64,000 bases of DNA from Puniceicoccaceae bacterium Marseille-Q1082 (GCA_904424815.1 CAJGBI010000001.1:248001-312000); one strand, 5' to 3'. Shown: positions 41,501 through 50,137, counted from the first letter of the stretch. Notes: generated by a model from the letters alone, not told the origin. Program-made: numbers and translations.

Positions 41501-42897
41501 GCAAAAAGAGTAATGTATGTGCTCCTTATACTTAAAATAACACCCAAGTTTTTATATTGTTTTATTTGAAATATCAATCCGTTTAGATTGTCTTTCCATA
41601 AATTATATCCCGCGCCTTCGTTAATGGCATCGATAAATATTATAATGCGATTTTGCTCTATTTCAGCTTTAGTGTTTAGGGCTTCGAGAAATTCGTCAAA
41701 TTTACAGTCTAAATCTAATTGTTCTAAAATCTGCGTTTTCGGGTCTCTTGTGTTTGTAAATTTTTGTCCCAATAAAAGTATAGATTTTAAATCGCGTGCG
41801 TTCCTGTTTTCAATATAATACGCCATTTGGTGCGATTTCCCGACGCCGGCATTTCCTGTCAAGACAAGGAAAGGATCACCGTATAGTCTAACAGGATAAC
41901 TATTGGTAAATTCGTCTAAATCGTATAAAATATCCCTGCATGTTTCTAATTTGCGCCTAAAGTCGCTATACTCTTTGAAAACAGAATCGTTTTTTGATTT
42001 TTCTATGTTTTTATTGTCGATGCTCTCTTCCGAAATAGTATATATCTTGTATATGATTTCTAATAATTTTTTTGTTGTATCTATTACAAAGGTGAAATCA
42101 ATTTTTTCATTTAGATTTGATTCATGGTTTGAATATGCCTTCAGTAATTCATCTATTAAAATTTTTAAATTTTTCGATAATTCATTGGGAATAAAATGTT
42201 CATATTTCAATACCCCACGAAGCTCTTGCAGAAGCGAATCCAATTTTTTACCATACCGTTCAAGTACTTTTTTGCTTGCTTCAATCCCGTCGAAAATTCC
42301 CGAAGAATCAATGTTAACATTTATTTCGGGGCTGTATCTCGGCCCTAGATCTTTTATTGCAAACTTGTTTTGATTTGTGAACCAACCATCATCCAAAAAC
42401 ATTTTATCAAACCAAAATTTCATAATGGGCAAATTGGTTGGTTTCTGCAGTAATGTAATCAAATTTGAATTCCACCACGCAACAATCTCGGTATTGGGAT
42501 AATGTTCTTTCCATTTACTGATATGATGATTCCATTTTGTCATCATATTGGTTTTGCCTTTTATGTTTGAAGATGGTGGATCAATAGGAATTGCAATAAA
42601 GTACTTTGATATACTACCATCATTAGCTAATGCCGCATTCAGTGATTTTTCAATTTGCCGAAATTGAGAATCCTCTAAACTATTATGAAAATATTTGGCT
42701 TGCCATGCCCATTTTGTCCCATCCGAAAGTGTCCAATAACATTCAATCCCTCCGTCAGGGGTTCCGTTTCTTATAAATTTAACGGCATTTGGAATCTTTT
42801 CTCTTTTCGCAAGTTGGCATATAAATTCTTCAAATCCCTTGTCTTTTGATCCTTTTATAGGTCTTATTGCGTTGAAGTCTATATTTCTTAAAGGCAT
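38599..42897 (-). CDS. Avs-like STAND NTPase with N-terminal PD-(D/E)xK-like nuclease domain
   Basis: A 1432-residue protein. Residues 20-100 look like a restriction-type nuclease: FEEFICQLA, DGGIECYW (Asp 48/Glu 52) and WAWQAKYF (Gln 66, Lys 68). LGPRYSPEINV near 184-194 is a segment seen ahead of STAND ATPases. The NTPase has Walker A LTGNAGVGKS (Lys 354) and Walker B IIIFIDAINEG (about 418-428), then SIRSTY. The remaining 900 residues are helical and repeat-like with a distinct C-terminal part. This order (nuclease, STAND, long sensor) is that of Avs antiviral proteins, which recognise a phage protein and cut DNA. The Avs subtype is not resolved. It is AT-rich, unlike its left neighbours. 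Confidence 0.62.
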   Translation of the reverse strand: MPLRNIDFNAIRPIKGSKDKGFEEFICQLAKREKIPNAVKFIRNGTPDGGIECYWTLSDGTKWAWQAKYFHNSLEDSQFRQIEKSLNAALANDGSISKYFIAIPIDPPSSNIKGKTNMMTKWNHHISKWKEHYPNTEIVAWWNSNLITLLQKPTNLPIMKFWFDKMFLDDGWFTNQNKFAIKDLGPRYSPEINVNIDSSGIFDGIEASKKVLERYGKKLDSLLQELRGVLKYEHFIPNELSKNLKILIDELLKAYSNHESNLNEKIDFTFVIDTTKKLLEIIYKIYTISEESIDNKNIEKSKNDSVFKEYSDFRRKLETCRDILYDLDEFTNSYPVRLYGDPFLVLTGNAGVGKSHQMAYYIENRNARDLKSILLLGQKFTNTRDPKTQILEQLDLDCKFDEFLEALNTKAEIEQNRIIIFIDAINEGAGYNLWKDNLNGLIFQIKQYKNLGVILSIRSTYITLFADILKGFCKYQLDGFYGIGYKATKVFFSYYKIKTPTIPLLNPEFLNPLFLKLFCEGLNKNGIDSFNGNDYNIDYVFSFYIDAINKRIFKENCDLKILEKIIKALIGMQIQHGQNVYFTCDTIANVCKKICQNCGIDGNPWHELISEGLLFEDCYGETKYVRFAYERLNDFLLAKYIVTSERLPDIKYILRAFRRPDEYQGIYDALAILLPLHRGKEIFEYLRCRRLEEVVAISFIESLSWRKKDNFNSKHSDFVNKIAVKYKNVFFNALIACAANPNCYFNANKSHEYLMSYTLPERDSRWTIFLNNNYEYRYACTYDNSIRRLLEWAFYEDDKSIIPNDIIELSCTMLTWFLVSQNRRLRDTATKALVVLLRDRPSITIKILKKFEDVNDPYIKERLYAVAYGVSLRSKDLSFLHDLSIYIYNTIFNKSEVYPHVLLRDYARGIIEYATVNNIKLDIDKAKITPPYKSNFPNIPTDDEIKKYYVDFDTIKKHNELWALKAITGSMTVEYPRNGGMYGDFGRYIFQSAISNFKDNNKTQADFISDMHNIAVERIFSLGYDVKKHGFFDHCVASQDRDAPKIERIGKKYQWIALYELLAYISDKYKITDNFGGNEGASKPFSGPWDVIERGIDPSYTGKICFNVPIPEIQYNTWEENITEWVKNKKDFPDPKSIISGGNKEWILLSGHLHWNRPKEIGVSQYESVYAMLFYHFNGYFVYNRDFDRIKSWLESKNFYGRWLPEPHNVNQIFIGEYPWRLNEINKDYNTYRCSFTERIETGEYEENVILDLDEIMNIFYDNKLEDKSIKKKLKKLKTIRYPKTREIEIGSAFHVTMADYSNSDLQVDSLDSKSVNIPLPCKMLFDHFGLHLKEYENLLYDKNDKLVCFSNKHNLYFEKDSLIAFLHENDMKIIWTLLAEKSIDPRESGPNINTLSGVYSLSSEKEIVGTSKFSLTPVNKKTARKKSNSIT

Positions 42898-43344
42898 ATT
42901 GATTTTATTTTTGTAAAGACCAAATCATCTACATTCAATCTTTGTGTAATAATCAGTTGGAGTTCAATTTAGTTACAAAAAAATACTTAGGGGTTATAAA
43001 ATTGGTTATCTTTTAGTTGAAGATTATCCAACATGGCATCCTTGTTTTTCTTTGTAGAGGTTTAGCATGCAATCCATATTTACTCATCTAAATTTTGTAT
43101 CTCGACAGTATTAATATTGACCTTTTTTGGCAATGATAATTTCTTTTGTTTTTTACATAAAAACTCTCTTGTCGAAAAAAACACAATCCGTTTAAAGCGC
43201 AAACTGGAGTTGAGCGAGATACAACTTATAGACTTAGTTTATATGCTTCTTTTGTCCGTTTCCGTTTTTAATCTGTTTTTCGGAAAAATTCTGTTTTTTG
43301 ATTAAAACATATCAATATAATGCAATGGTTGGATTTTCAATTAG
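42898..43344. other. AT-rich intergenic region
   Basis: About 450 bp between the divergent Avs-like and DUF4143 genes. A 62-codon frame (43117-43305) is the longest and is not convincing. An imperfect hairpin lies at 43002-43031 (TTGGTTATCTT against AAGATTATCCAA). The right end runs into the 23-bp repeat array. Confidence 0.35.
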
Positions 43345-43413
43345 TCGCCGAATTCCATAACAGCAATTTGCCAAACTGTAAAATAAAAACTTGCCAAACT
43401 CCATAATGCAATG
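43345..43413 (+). repeat. three-unit 23-bp repeat array upstream of DUF4143 gene 1
   Basis: Units start at 43345, 43368 and 43391, exactly 23 bp each. Units 2 and 3 share TTGCCAAACT. Unit 1 (TCGCCGAATTCCATAA) matches unit 3 (TTGCCAAACTCCATAA) in 12 of 16 positions. The array ends 36 bp before ATG 43450. The same core and the same spacing occur upstream of the paralogue at 46915, in the same orientation relative to the gene, which points to an operator or another regulatory element. Confidence 0.65.
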
Positions 43414-43449
43414 TAGCTTTTTGGCATAATAGAAACGGAAAGGACTTTT

Positions 43450-44724
43450 ATGAAGAGGTATAGAAATCGAATTGCAGACGGTATTCTCGATAGAAAATTA
43501 AGAGCGAAGGGTGCCGTATTGATTGAAGGGGCAAAATGGTGCGGAAAGACAACCACTGCAAGTCAAATTGCAAAAAGCATCCTTTATATGCAGGATCCCG
43601 CACGAAAACGCCAGTATCTCGAATTGTCCGAAATCGACCCTGCGCGTTTGTTGTCGGGCGAAACTCCGCGCCTGATAGACGAGTGGCAACTTGCCCCGAA
43701 ATTGTGGGATGCCATACGTTTCGAGGTCGACAGGCGCGACGAATTCGGACAGTTCATTTTGACGGGTTCCGCCGTTCCGCCCGAAACATCGGAAATATCC
43801 CACTCCGGAATCGGAAGAATCTCGAAGATGCTTATGCGCCCGATGAGCCTCTATGAATCGGGAGATTCAAGCGGGCAAGTTTCGCTTGCGGGGTTGTTTG
43901 CGGGGAATGGAGATATCCGAGGCGAATCGTCTATGAATATAGACAAGCTTTCGTTCTTGATATGTCGTGGCGGTTGGCCGAAAGCAATTGACGAAGAAGA
44001 AGATGTCGCCCTCCAACAGGCAATCGACTACTTCGACGCGATTGTCAATGCCGATATTTCAAGAGTGGACAATGTAGAGCGCAACAAGGAACGGACAAAA
44101 AGAATCCTCCGTTCGTACGCGCGTTCCGTAGGCACGCAGGCAAAAATATCCTCCATAGCCGCGGATATTTCCGCGAACGAAGCGGTTTCCATTTCGGATA
44201 TGACAATAACTTCGTACATAAATGCGTTGAAAAAGATATTTGTTCTGGAGGATTCCTCCGCATGGAATCCGAACTTGCGCTCGAAAACGGCAATACGTAC
44301 ATCCGATACCAGATATTTTACCGATCCGTCTGTTTGTACCGCCGCTTTGGAATTGGGGCCGAATGATCTTGTAAACGACCTAAATACGATGGGCTTCCTG
44401 TTCGAAAATATGTGCATACGCGATTTGCGTATCTACGCGGAGGCGCTTGACGGGAACGTTTACCACTACCGCGACAAAAGCGGATTGGAATGCGATGCCG
44501 TCGTCCATTTAAGGAACGGCGTTTACGGACTGGTAGAGATTAAACTCGGCGGTGACCGTTTGATTTCCGAGGGCATCGAAACCTTGAAAAAACTTTACTC
44601 AAACATAGATACGACAAAGATGAAAGCCCCGGCGTTTAAGATGGTTCTTATAGGTGTCGGAGAAATGTCCTACAGGCGAAGCGACGGAATTTACATTGTT
44701 CCATTGTCTTGCTTAAAACATTGA
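43450..44724 (+). CDS. AAA ATPase with DUF4143 nuclease-like C-terminal domain, copy 1
   Basis: A 424-residue protein of the AAA/DUF4143 group. Walker A is EGAKWCGKT (Lys 33), Walker B-like LIDEWQLAP follows, and FILTGSA is sensor-like. The C-terminal domain carries a PD-(D/E)xK pattern: LECDAVVHLR (Asp 349) and VEIKLG (Glu 363, Lys 365). GC content is higher than in the flanking island genes. Members are common in Bacteroidota, archaea and host-associated bacteria, often in variable regions, and their role is unknown. It has a close paralogue at 45656-46915, and both have the 23-bp array in front. Confidence 0.8.
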   Translation: MKRYRNRIADGILDRKLRAKGAVLIEGAKWCGKTTTASQIAKSILYMQDPARKRQYLELSEIDPARLLSGETPRLIDEWQLAPKLWDAIRFEVDRRDEFGQFILTGSAVPPETSEISHSGIGRISKMLMRPMSLYESGDSSGQVSLAGLFAGNGDIRGESSMNIDKLSFLICRGGWPKAIDEEEDVALQQAIDYFDAIVNADISRVDNVERNKERTKRILRSYARSVGTQAKISSIAADISANEAVSISDMTITSYINALKKIFVLEDSSAWNPNLRSKTAIRTSDTRYFTDPSVCTAALELGPNDLVNDLNTMGFLFENMCIRDLRIYAEALDGNVYHYRDKSGLECDAVVHLRNGVYGLVEIKLGGDRLISEGIETLKKLYSNIDTTKMKAPAFKMVLIGVGEMSYRRSDGIYIVPLSCLKH

Positions 44725-44786
44725 ACCCCGAGTTTTTGTTGTCAGATTGAATTTCCTCATTTTTCAAGAACAGCATAGTGTGTCGA

Positions 44787-45635
44787 CTATATGTTGCGTT
44801 CTATTAATGCATATTTGTCATTACAAACCGCCATTTTTAGAAGTCTTATATGCGGGTATTTCTCCCCACAAAGATGGATTATATCATTCATTAGATTGTC
44901 GTTTATTAGAGCTCCGAATCTAATGCTTTTTATTGAATCAGCCGAAAACTTATATTTGAATATTTCGTTTCTGTCTAAATGTTCGGGGCGCTTTAATATC
45001 ATGCGGACCTCTTTTTCATAATTCCATATATTGAATTTTGAATAAAAAGCTTCCGTTGGATAGGCACTATTTTTAAAATGATTCAATTTTCTTTGCGGGA
45101 GTGTTTCTAGATATTCTACTTCTTTGAATTCGTATTCTTGAGAAGAGGGTAAATCGAACTCTATAACAATTCCGCTGTGATTTTTACAATAATGTGACCA
45201 CATCAATATATTATCCGGTTCGATAGAAAAAGATACTATCGCCATAAGCGTTTCGTTTGAATTCTCAACAGCATCACAATGTATCTTGAACATCTTCGAA
45301 ATGGAAACTTTTTTTAATTGCCGCACGAATTGCTTTAAATCCGTTTTGTTTTTTATCTTTCTATCATAATTGTTATGAAAATATTTAATGCAAGAGTTGG
45401 GATCTTCTAACATTGAACGGAAATATGCCTTCCTGTCGATTTTGACGTCTACTTTACATTCGAAGGGATCGTTTAATCGCCCCGGAGTGCTTGCAACTAA
45501 TTCCAGATTTGGAAAAAATCCATCAATAAGATTTTCCTTTCCCAATACTTGTTCGCACTTATTGCTAGGTATCTTACAAGCATAATTCTGGTAAAATCCA
45601 GTTCGTTCTGGGGCAATATATTTGAATAGCTTCAT
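44787..45635 (-). CDS. DUF2971 domain protein
   Basis: A 282-residue protein of the DUF2971 family. The family cores are visible: ELVASTPGRLNDPFEC near 48-63, SFSIEPDNILMWSHYCKNHSGIVIEFD around 135-160, and NIWNYEKEVRMIL near 205. The function is unknown; it is found in many defence islands and mobile elements. It lies between the two DUF4143 ATPase genes, convergent with the first and co-directional with the second, whose stop is 20 bp away on the far side. Strongly AT-rich. Confidence 0.75.
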   Translation of the reverse strand: MKLFKYIAPERTGFYQNYACKIPSNKCEQVLGKENLIDGFFPNLELVASTPGRLNDPFECKVDVKIDRKAYFRSMLEDPNSCIKYFHNNYDRKIKNKTDLKQFVRQLKKVSISKMFKIHCDAVENSNETLMAIVSFSIEPDNILMWSHYCKNHSGIVIEFDLPSSQEYEFKEVEYLETLPQRKLNHFKNSAYPTEAFYSKFNIWNYEKEVRMILKRPEHLDRNEIFKYKFSADSIKSIRFGALINDNLMNDIIHLCGEKYPHIRLLKMAVCNDKYALIERNI

Positions 45636-45655
45636 ACACTTCCAATATTATGTAA

Positions 45656-46915
45656 TTACACCTTTAGACATCCAATCGGGACTACTAGTACTCCATCGTC
45701 GCGCGTATAGGCGAATTCTCCTCCCGTAACAACCATAAGAAATGACGGTTTTCCCATTTTTTCGGTATTAATTTTCGATTGTAGGAAAAGAAGATTTTTC
45801 GCAGCCTCATCAATTTGTTTGTTGCCGAGTTTGACTTCAACCGGTGCCCATCGTCCGTCTCGTAGGCTTATTATCATATCAGATTCCAGCTCGTTTTTGT
45901 CTCTATAGTGGAAGACTGCGCCGTCGTTTGCTTGGGCATAAATACGCATATCTCTCGTACAAAGAGATTCAAACATAAATCCGAAAGTTTCGAAGTCATT
46001 CAGCAGTCCAGACGGATTTGTTCTCATTACGGCGGTTGCGATAGAAGGATCCACGAAGTTTCGTTTTGGCGATGTTCTGATTGCCGTCTTCGAACGCAAT
46101 GACGGCATCCATGCAGGCGTATCTTCTATAACAAAAATTCGCCTTAACGCATTTAAATATGACGACAATGTTTTTTCAGAAATTCCGATATCGTTGGATT
46201 CCATATCCGCCATTATGGTTTGTCCCGAAACCATTGTAGAGATATTTCTTGCTAGGGAACGCAACAACATTCTGACTCGTTCGGGATTTTTTTCTACGCC
46301 GTCAACCCGTTGGACATCCATATTTATTACGGATTCGACATAGTTTGTCGCCATCTTCAACGCGCTTTCATTTTCCTGTGAAACTGATGCAGGCCAACCT
46401 CCGCGACATATTAGAAAGGCGATTTTTTCAATCGATAGATTGCTGGTTGCGGAAATATCCGTGTTTTTATCAAATAATTCTTTTAGGGAAATTGAGCCAT
46501 TTGAGTCTCCCGATTCCCAAAGGCTCATCGGTCTCATTAAAAGTCTGGATATTCTTCCGGTTCCCGAATGTGCGACAAGATTATCGCTCGGAACTGCAGA
46601 TCCTGTTAGAATGAATTGCCCTGGTTTATTTCTTTTATCGACCTCAAAACGCACTGCATCCCACAAAACAGGAGCCATTTGCCATTCGTCGATCAGTTTG
46701 GGCGTTTCTCCGTTTAATAAAAGTGATGGCTTTGTATCGGCAGCTGCAAGATACGATGATGTTTTATCTGGATCTTGCATATAAAGCGAGCTTCTTGCCG
46801 CCTGTTGAGCTGTACTAGTCTTTCCACACCATTTTGCCCCCTCTATCAAGACGGCCCCGGATGCTTTTAATTCGGAAGCTAGCAATTTGTCGCAAATACG
46901 TTGTAAATAAGCCAT
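45656..46915 (-). CDS. AAA ATPase with DUF4143 nuclease-like C-terminal domain, copy 2
   Basis: A 419-residue paralogue of the gene at 43450. GAVLIEGAKWCGKT, SSLYMQDPDKTSSYL, LIDEWQMAP, GQFILTGSAVP and MRPMSLWESGDS all have direct counterparts there. The C-terminal nuclease-like residues are LESDMIISLR (Asp 346) and VEVKLG (Glu 360, Lys 362). It is more AT-rich than copy 1, so the pair is probably not a very recent duplication. The DUF2971 gene follows 20 bp downstream on the same strand, suggesting co-transcription from the array-bearing promoter region. Confidence 0.8.
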   Translation of the reverse strand: MAYLQRICDKLLASELKASGAVLIEGAKWCGKTSTAQQAARSSLYMQDPDKTSSYLAAADTKPSLLLNGETPKLIDEWQMAPVLWDAVRFEVDKRNKPGQFILTGSAVPSDNLVAHSGTGRISRLLMRPMSLWESGDSNGSISLKELFDKNTDISATSNLSIEKIAFLICRGGWPASVSQENESALKMATNYVESVINMDVQRVDGVEKNPERVRMLLRSLARNISTMVSGQTIMADMESNDIGISEKTLSSYLNALRRIFVIEDTPAWMPSLRSKTAIRTSPKRNFVDPSIATAVMRTNPSGLLNDFETFGFMFESLCTRDMRIYAQANDGAVFHYRDKNELESDMIISLRDGRWAPVEVKLGNKQIDEAAKNLLFLQSKINTEKMGKPSFLMVVTGGEFAYTRDDGVLVVPIGCLKV

Positions 46916-46971
46916 TTTAGTTAATTTGTTTTCGTCATATTAAGCTAATCCCTTGATCATTTTCAAGCAAA

Positions 46972-47050
46972 TTCCGCAATTTGGCTTGGAATAATTCCCT
47001 GATTTGGCGGAAAATTATTCCCTAGTTTGGCAAGAATTTTGTTTTCGAGG
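46972..47050 (-). repeat. three-unit 23-bp repeat array upstream of DUF4143 gene 2
   Basis: On the plus strand TTTGGC recurs at 46980, 47003 and 47026, exactly 23 bp apart. The units read TTTGGCTTGGAATAATTCCC, TTTGGCGGAAAATTATTCCC and TTTGGCAAGAATTTTGTTTT. Read towards the gene (minus strand) the core is TTGCCAAACT, as in the array of copy 1. An almost identical 80-bp block lies at 53690-53770. Confidence 0.75.
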
Positions 47051-47153
47051 GAGAAATCTGGCTGGACGAGTAAAGTTTTATTCTATAATTTCTTCGTTTT
47101 CTGTCAAAATGGAATTATGAAACATATACTGGTTTTATCATTTTCTACAAATA

Positions 47154-49625
47154 TTAGGGTTTATTCAAAAGCTTTTTTAATTCATTTTCTGCATCCATGC
47201 GTTCTGAAATCCCTAATTTCGCATCGTTAATCTTGCCTTTTAATAACATCAACAATAGTCCTACGGCTTGCGGTGATGAATGATTTCCTATTTGGTTATA
47301 ACAGATCATTGCAGATTCCCAGTCTTCTTTTTTTATAAAATATTTGCATTTCAATCCTGTTTGTACGTCTAATCGTAAGTTTTTAAACTCGCAGCTTATT
47401 GCATCTATAATGCGCCATGCCTCATCAAGCTTTCCATATTCTAATAATATATTTGCCTTTTGCCCCTTTGCTTCAAAAAGATTACGATTCTTGCTTATCG
47501 CAATTTCTGCTTCTGCTAAAGCTTCCTTATATTTGTGTTCACTCAACAATAAATCAGCCATTCTGTGATGTATAAAACATTCATCATGATCCTCTTTTTC
47601 TAAAAGTTTAATTGTATTTCTTGATTCTTCTATTTTATTCTGTTTTTCGTAAATCCTGACCAATAAGTCCAAAACAAATATATTACCTTTATCCTTAGTT
47701 AATACTATATTTAAGTTTTTTTCGGCCTCAGAAAAACGACCTAAATTAAATAATGCATCAGCATAATCTCTATACACTGAATAATGCTTATCTCCTATGT
47801 TAATAGCTTTTTCAAATGAAGCTATGGCTTCATTGTATTTTCTTTGGTTTTTGTATAAAAACCCCTCGTAATAATAATATTTTTTTGTGTTTTTTGCTTT
47901 TTTAAGGAATTCATTAGCCTTCTCCCATTCTTCCAATTGAACATAGGACTTGAATGTTAATGCTATTGCACATTCACTGTCGGGTCTTAATTCTAATACA
48001 CGATTCGCATATAGTAATGTTTTCCTCCATTCTCTTTGTCGATAAAAACTTTCCGCAAATCGAAGGAGAGTGGATTCATTAATAAAGCAATTATACTGAC
48101 CTATAGGAACATTAGCTCTTACCGCAGAATGTATCGTTGCATCGATTACAGATATAGAAGGCGCAATATTTTCATCTTTCCAAAATTTGTCAGACAGTCT
48201 CTTTAGTACATCTTTGTAACAATCGTCATCCAATACTCCTAATTTTCTAAACACTGAATTCCGTATTGGAGATGAGAGCATATATTCTCCTTCATATTGA
48301 TTAATTAAGCACAGGTCTATAAGGTTCTTGACTATGCTCGCTACCTCTTCTATAGGCTTTCCTAGTGCCGTAGCTATTGCATCTATCGACATTATTGATT
48401 CAGATGCCATATAACGAAGAATTTCTTTTTCGGGTTCGGTTAGATCAATTGAAGATAGAAAAGGGGATACGTATTTAGAATTATAATCAACAATGTCGTA
48501 TAACCTTTCACATGCTATATCAATTCCATAGAAATTGATATATTTGCACACGAAATATGCGGAAGGAGGGTATCCAGCAATCTGCTCAATAAGGCATGAT
48601 ATTTGTTCGGCTGAAAATTTGATTCTATTTTTAGATAAGAGATTTTTTAGCAAAATTGTTGTTTCATTTTTTGAAAGTGGAGGAATGGGCAACAATAACA
48701 TCCTGCTCTCATTCAGCCTTGATGTTTTTGGCTTTCTTCTTTGAATGAAAACACAATATTGATCATTATTGCTGTTGCAAATATGATCCAATATATCTCC
48801 AATAAAACGGTGATATTCACCTTGTTCATTTAACATCCCTCCAACATCAACAAAGCATGGAGCTCTTGAATTGTCGCAAATAATATCTATTTGTTTTAAT
48901 ATTTCCTCTAGTTTTTTGTTGTATGATAGGGTACGGAAAAGCGAAATATTATCTTTCAGTTGCTTGATTGTTTCAATGTTGGCAACTTTTTCGAGTAAAA
49001 TTGGATAAATATCATCAATAGTATAATTTTTTTCGATGATAACATATGGCCCAATTCGAAGATTTAAATTTTCATGAACTTGGCGTTCGATGAATGTTTT
49101 TCTTCCTATCCCATCAACGCCATATATTACCATAACATGAGGAGATTTTTCAGCTAATTCATTTATAAATAATTCCTGTTCTTTTGATCTTCCAATAAAC
49201 TCTTTCTTAGATTCAGTAGAAATAATTGAAAATAATATGGATTGAATATCAGTTGCAGCTAAGGATGGTGCGGATGATGTTATACATTTTACTTTTGAGA
49301 TCCATGCCGGTAATTGATCAGGAGTAAGCGTATTGTCTATAATTAATGCTAAACTTTTTTCGATTTCCCCCTTGATTGATTTCTGTTCTGCTATGTCTAA
49401 TTCATATTTACACCAATATTTTTCAATCGATTTTTTCGATGCGATAAAAACGAAAATTGAAGATTTGTTTAATCCATCTATTATTTCAGATCTAAAGTCT
49501 TCTCCTGGTTTGAAGCACAATTCATCAAATATTATATGTTTTCTAGTTAGTGATTTTGCCAGTATTCGTACATATTCTTTGTCTTCACTGGCGTGACACA
49601 AAAAAATTTTTTTCAACATACTCAT
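47154..49625 (-). CDS. TIR-STAND-TPR protein (NLR-like defence protein)
   Basis: An 823-residue protein. Residues 5-130 are a TIR domain: KIFLCHASEDKEYVRILAK, then FVFIASKKSIEKYWCKYELDIA with the catalytic Glu near 75. Such bacterial TIRs degrade NAD or make signal nucleotides. FIGRSKEQELFINEL begins an NTPase part whose P-loop reads YGVDGIGRKTF (169-178), with an extra Arg before the Lys. A winged-helix region (TEPEKEILRYMASESIMSIDAIA) follows, then about 300 residues of TPRs (for example YYYEGFLYKNQRKYNEAIASFEKA) as the likely sensor. This architecture is typical of bacterial immune NLRs. It is AT-rich and stands alone. Confidence 0.78.
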   Translation of the reverse strand: MSMLKKIFLCHASEDKEYVRILAKSLTRKHIIFDELCFKPGEDFRSEIIDGLNKSSIFVFIASKKSIEKYWCKYELDIAEQKSIKGEIEKSLALIIDNTLTPDQLPAWISKVKCITSSAPSLAATDIQSILFSIISTESKKEFIGRSKEQELFINELAEKSPHVMVIYGVDGIGRKTFIERQVHENLNLRIGPYVIIEKNYTIDDIYPILLEKVANIETIKQLKDNISLFRTLSYNKKLEEILKQIDIICDNSRAPCFVDVGGMLNEQGEYHRFIGDILDHICNSNNDQYCVFIQRRKPKTSRLNESRMLLLPIPPLSKNETTILLKNLLSKNRIKFSAEQISCLIEQIAGYPPSAYFVCKYINFYGIDIACERLYDIVDYNSKYVSPFLSSIDLTEPEKEILRYMASESIMSIDAIATALGKPIEEVASIVKNLIDLCLINQYEGEYMLSSPIRNSVFRKLGVLDDDCYKDVLKRLSDKFWKDENIAPSISVIDATIHSAVRANVPIGQYNCFINESTLLRFAESFYRQREWRKTLLYANRVLELRPDSECAIALTFKSYVQLEEWEKANEFLKKAKNTKKYYYYEGFLYKNQRKYNEAIASFEKAINIGDKHYSVYRDYADALFNLGRFSEAEKNLNIVLTKDKGNIFVLDLLVRIYEKQNKIEESRNTIKLLEKEDHDECFIHHRMADLLLSEHKYKEALAEAEIAISKNRNLFEAKGQKANILLEYGKLDEAWRIIDAISCEFKNLRLDVQTGLKCKYFIKKEDWESAMICYNQIGNHSSPQAVGLLLMLLKGKINDAKLGISERMDAENELKKLLNKP

Positions 49626-49679
49626 ATCTTAAACTCCTTTGGCATTATAAAATAAACCTACATAATGTATAACAAATTT

Positions 49680-49883
49680 TTATCTGACATAGATTTGTGT
49701 TGTGTTTGGTAGTCTGCACGTTTTTACGTATGTGTTTTTATTTCTTTTCGAAGTGCTTTCGAAAAGAAATATATCGAAGAATTTGTTTAGGGGCGGATTC
49801 GATAGGATCTTTGCCTTTAAAGACTGTCGTTCCGACTCAAATTCTTTCTGTACACTGCTTACAAACATCGTTTTCTTTTGCAT
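49680..49883 (-). pseudogene. 5' stub of a DUF4062 gene
   Basis: A 67-codon frame. Its first 45 residues (KTMFVSSVQKEFESERQSLK, then NPPLNKFFDIFLFEST) closely resemble the start of DUF4062 proteins, which usually run on with AlbA_2 and HATPase- or RecG-like parts for 400 or more residues. After FLFES the similarity ends, and the frame stops within 25 codons. The remainder is not found on either side. I infer a deletion remnant, left where the TIR gene and the IetAS-like pair now meet. Confidence 0.6.
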
Positions 49884-50137
49884 TGCCTCGATTATCCAAG
49901 AAGCCTCTATTTAAATCAATATAAAAAATGAATAAATGTTGTATGGATTAACGTATTGTTGATAATGTTGATTGCCTTGTGCTCATCATGCTGTAAGTCG
50001 GGGGCGGATAAGCTTTGAACTCAAAATTTTAGCACTTACACCCTTGATCGGATTTTGTATTTTTAGATATTTTTCACAAAAATCGAACAAAAATATTGAC
50101 AGCGCTTTTTATTTCAGCAATAAGTTTGTTCGAAAAA
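49884..50137. promoter_or_regulatory. AT-rich leader with a promoter for the AAA-subtilase pair
   Basis: No gene. A perfect -35 box TTGACA lies at 50096-50101 and AATAAG at 50119-50124 (spacer 17), placing the start of transcription just ahead of ATG 50138. An in-frame TTG at 50096 is part of the -35 box and is not taken as the start. Confidence 0.45.

Noticed and set aside
43002-43031. Imperfect hairpin upstream of the Avs-like gene as a regulatory RNA
   Set aside because: The arms have mismatches, the region is AT-rich, and no promoter or terminator frames it.
43117-43305. 62-codon plus-strand frame between the Avs-like and DUF4143 genes
   Set aside because: It has no ribosome-binding site and no recognisable family. 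The segment SEIQLIDLVYML faintly recalls the end of some restriction-methylation proteins, but this is too weak to claim.
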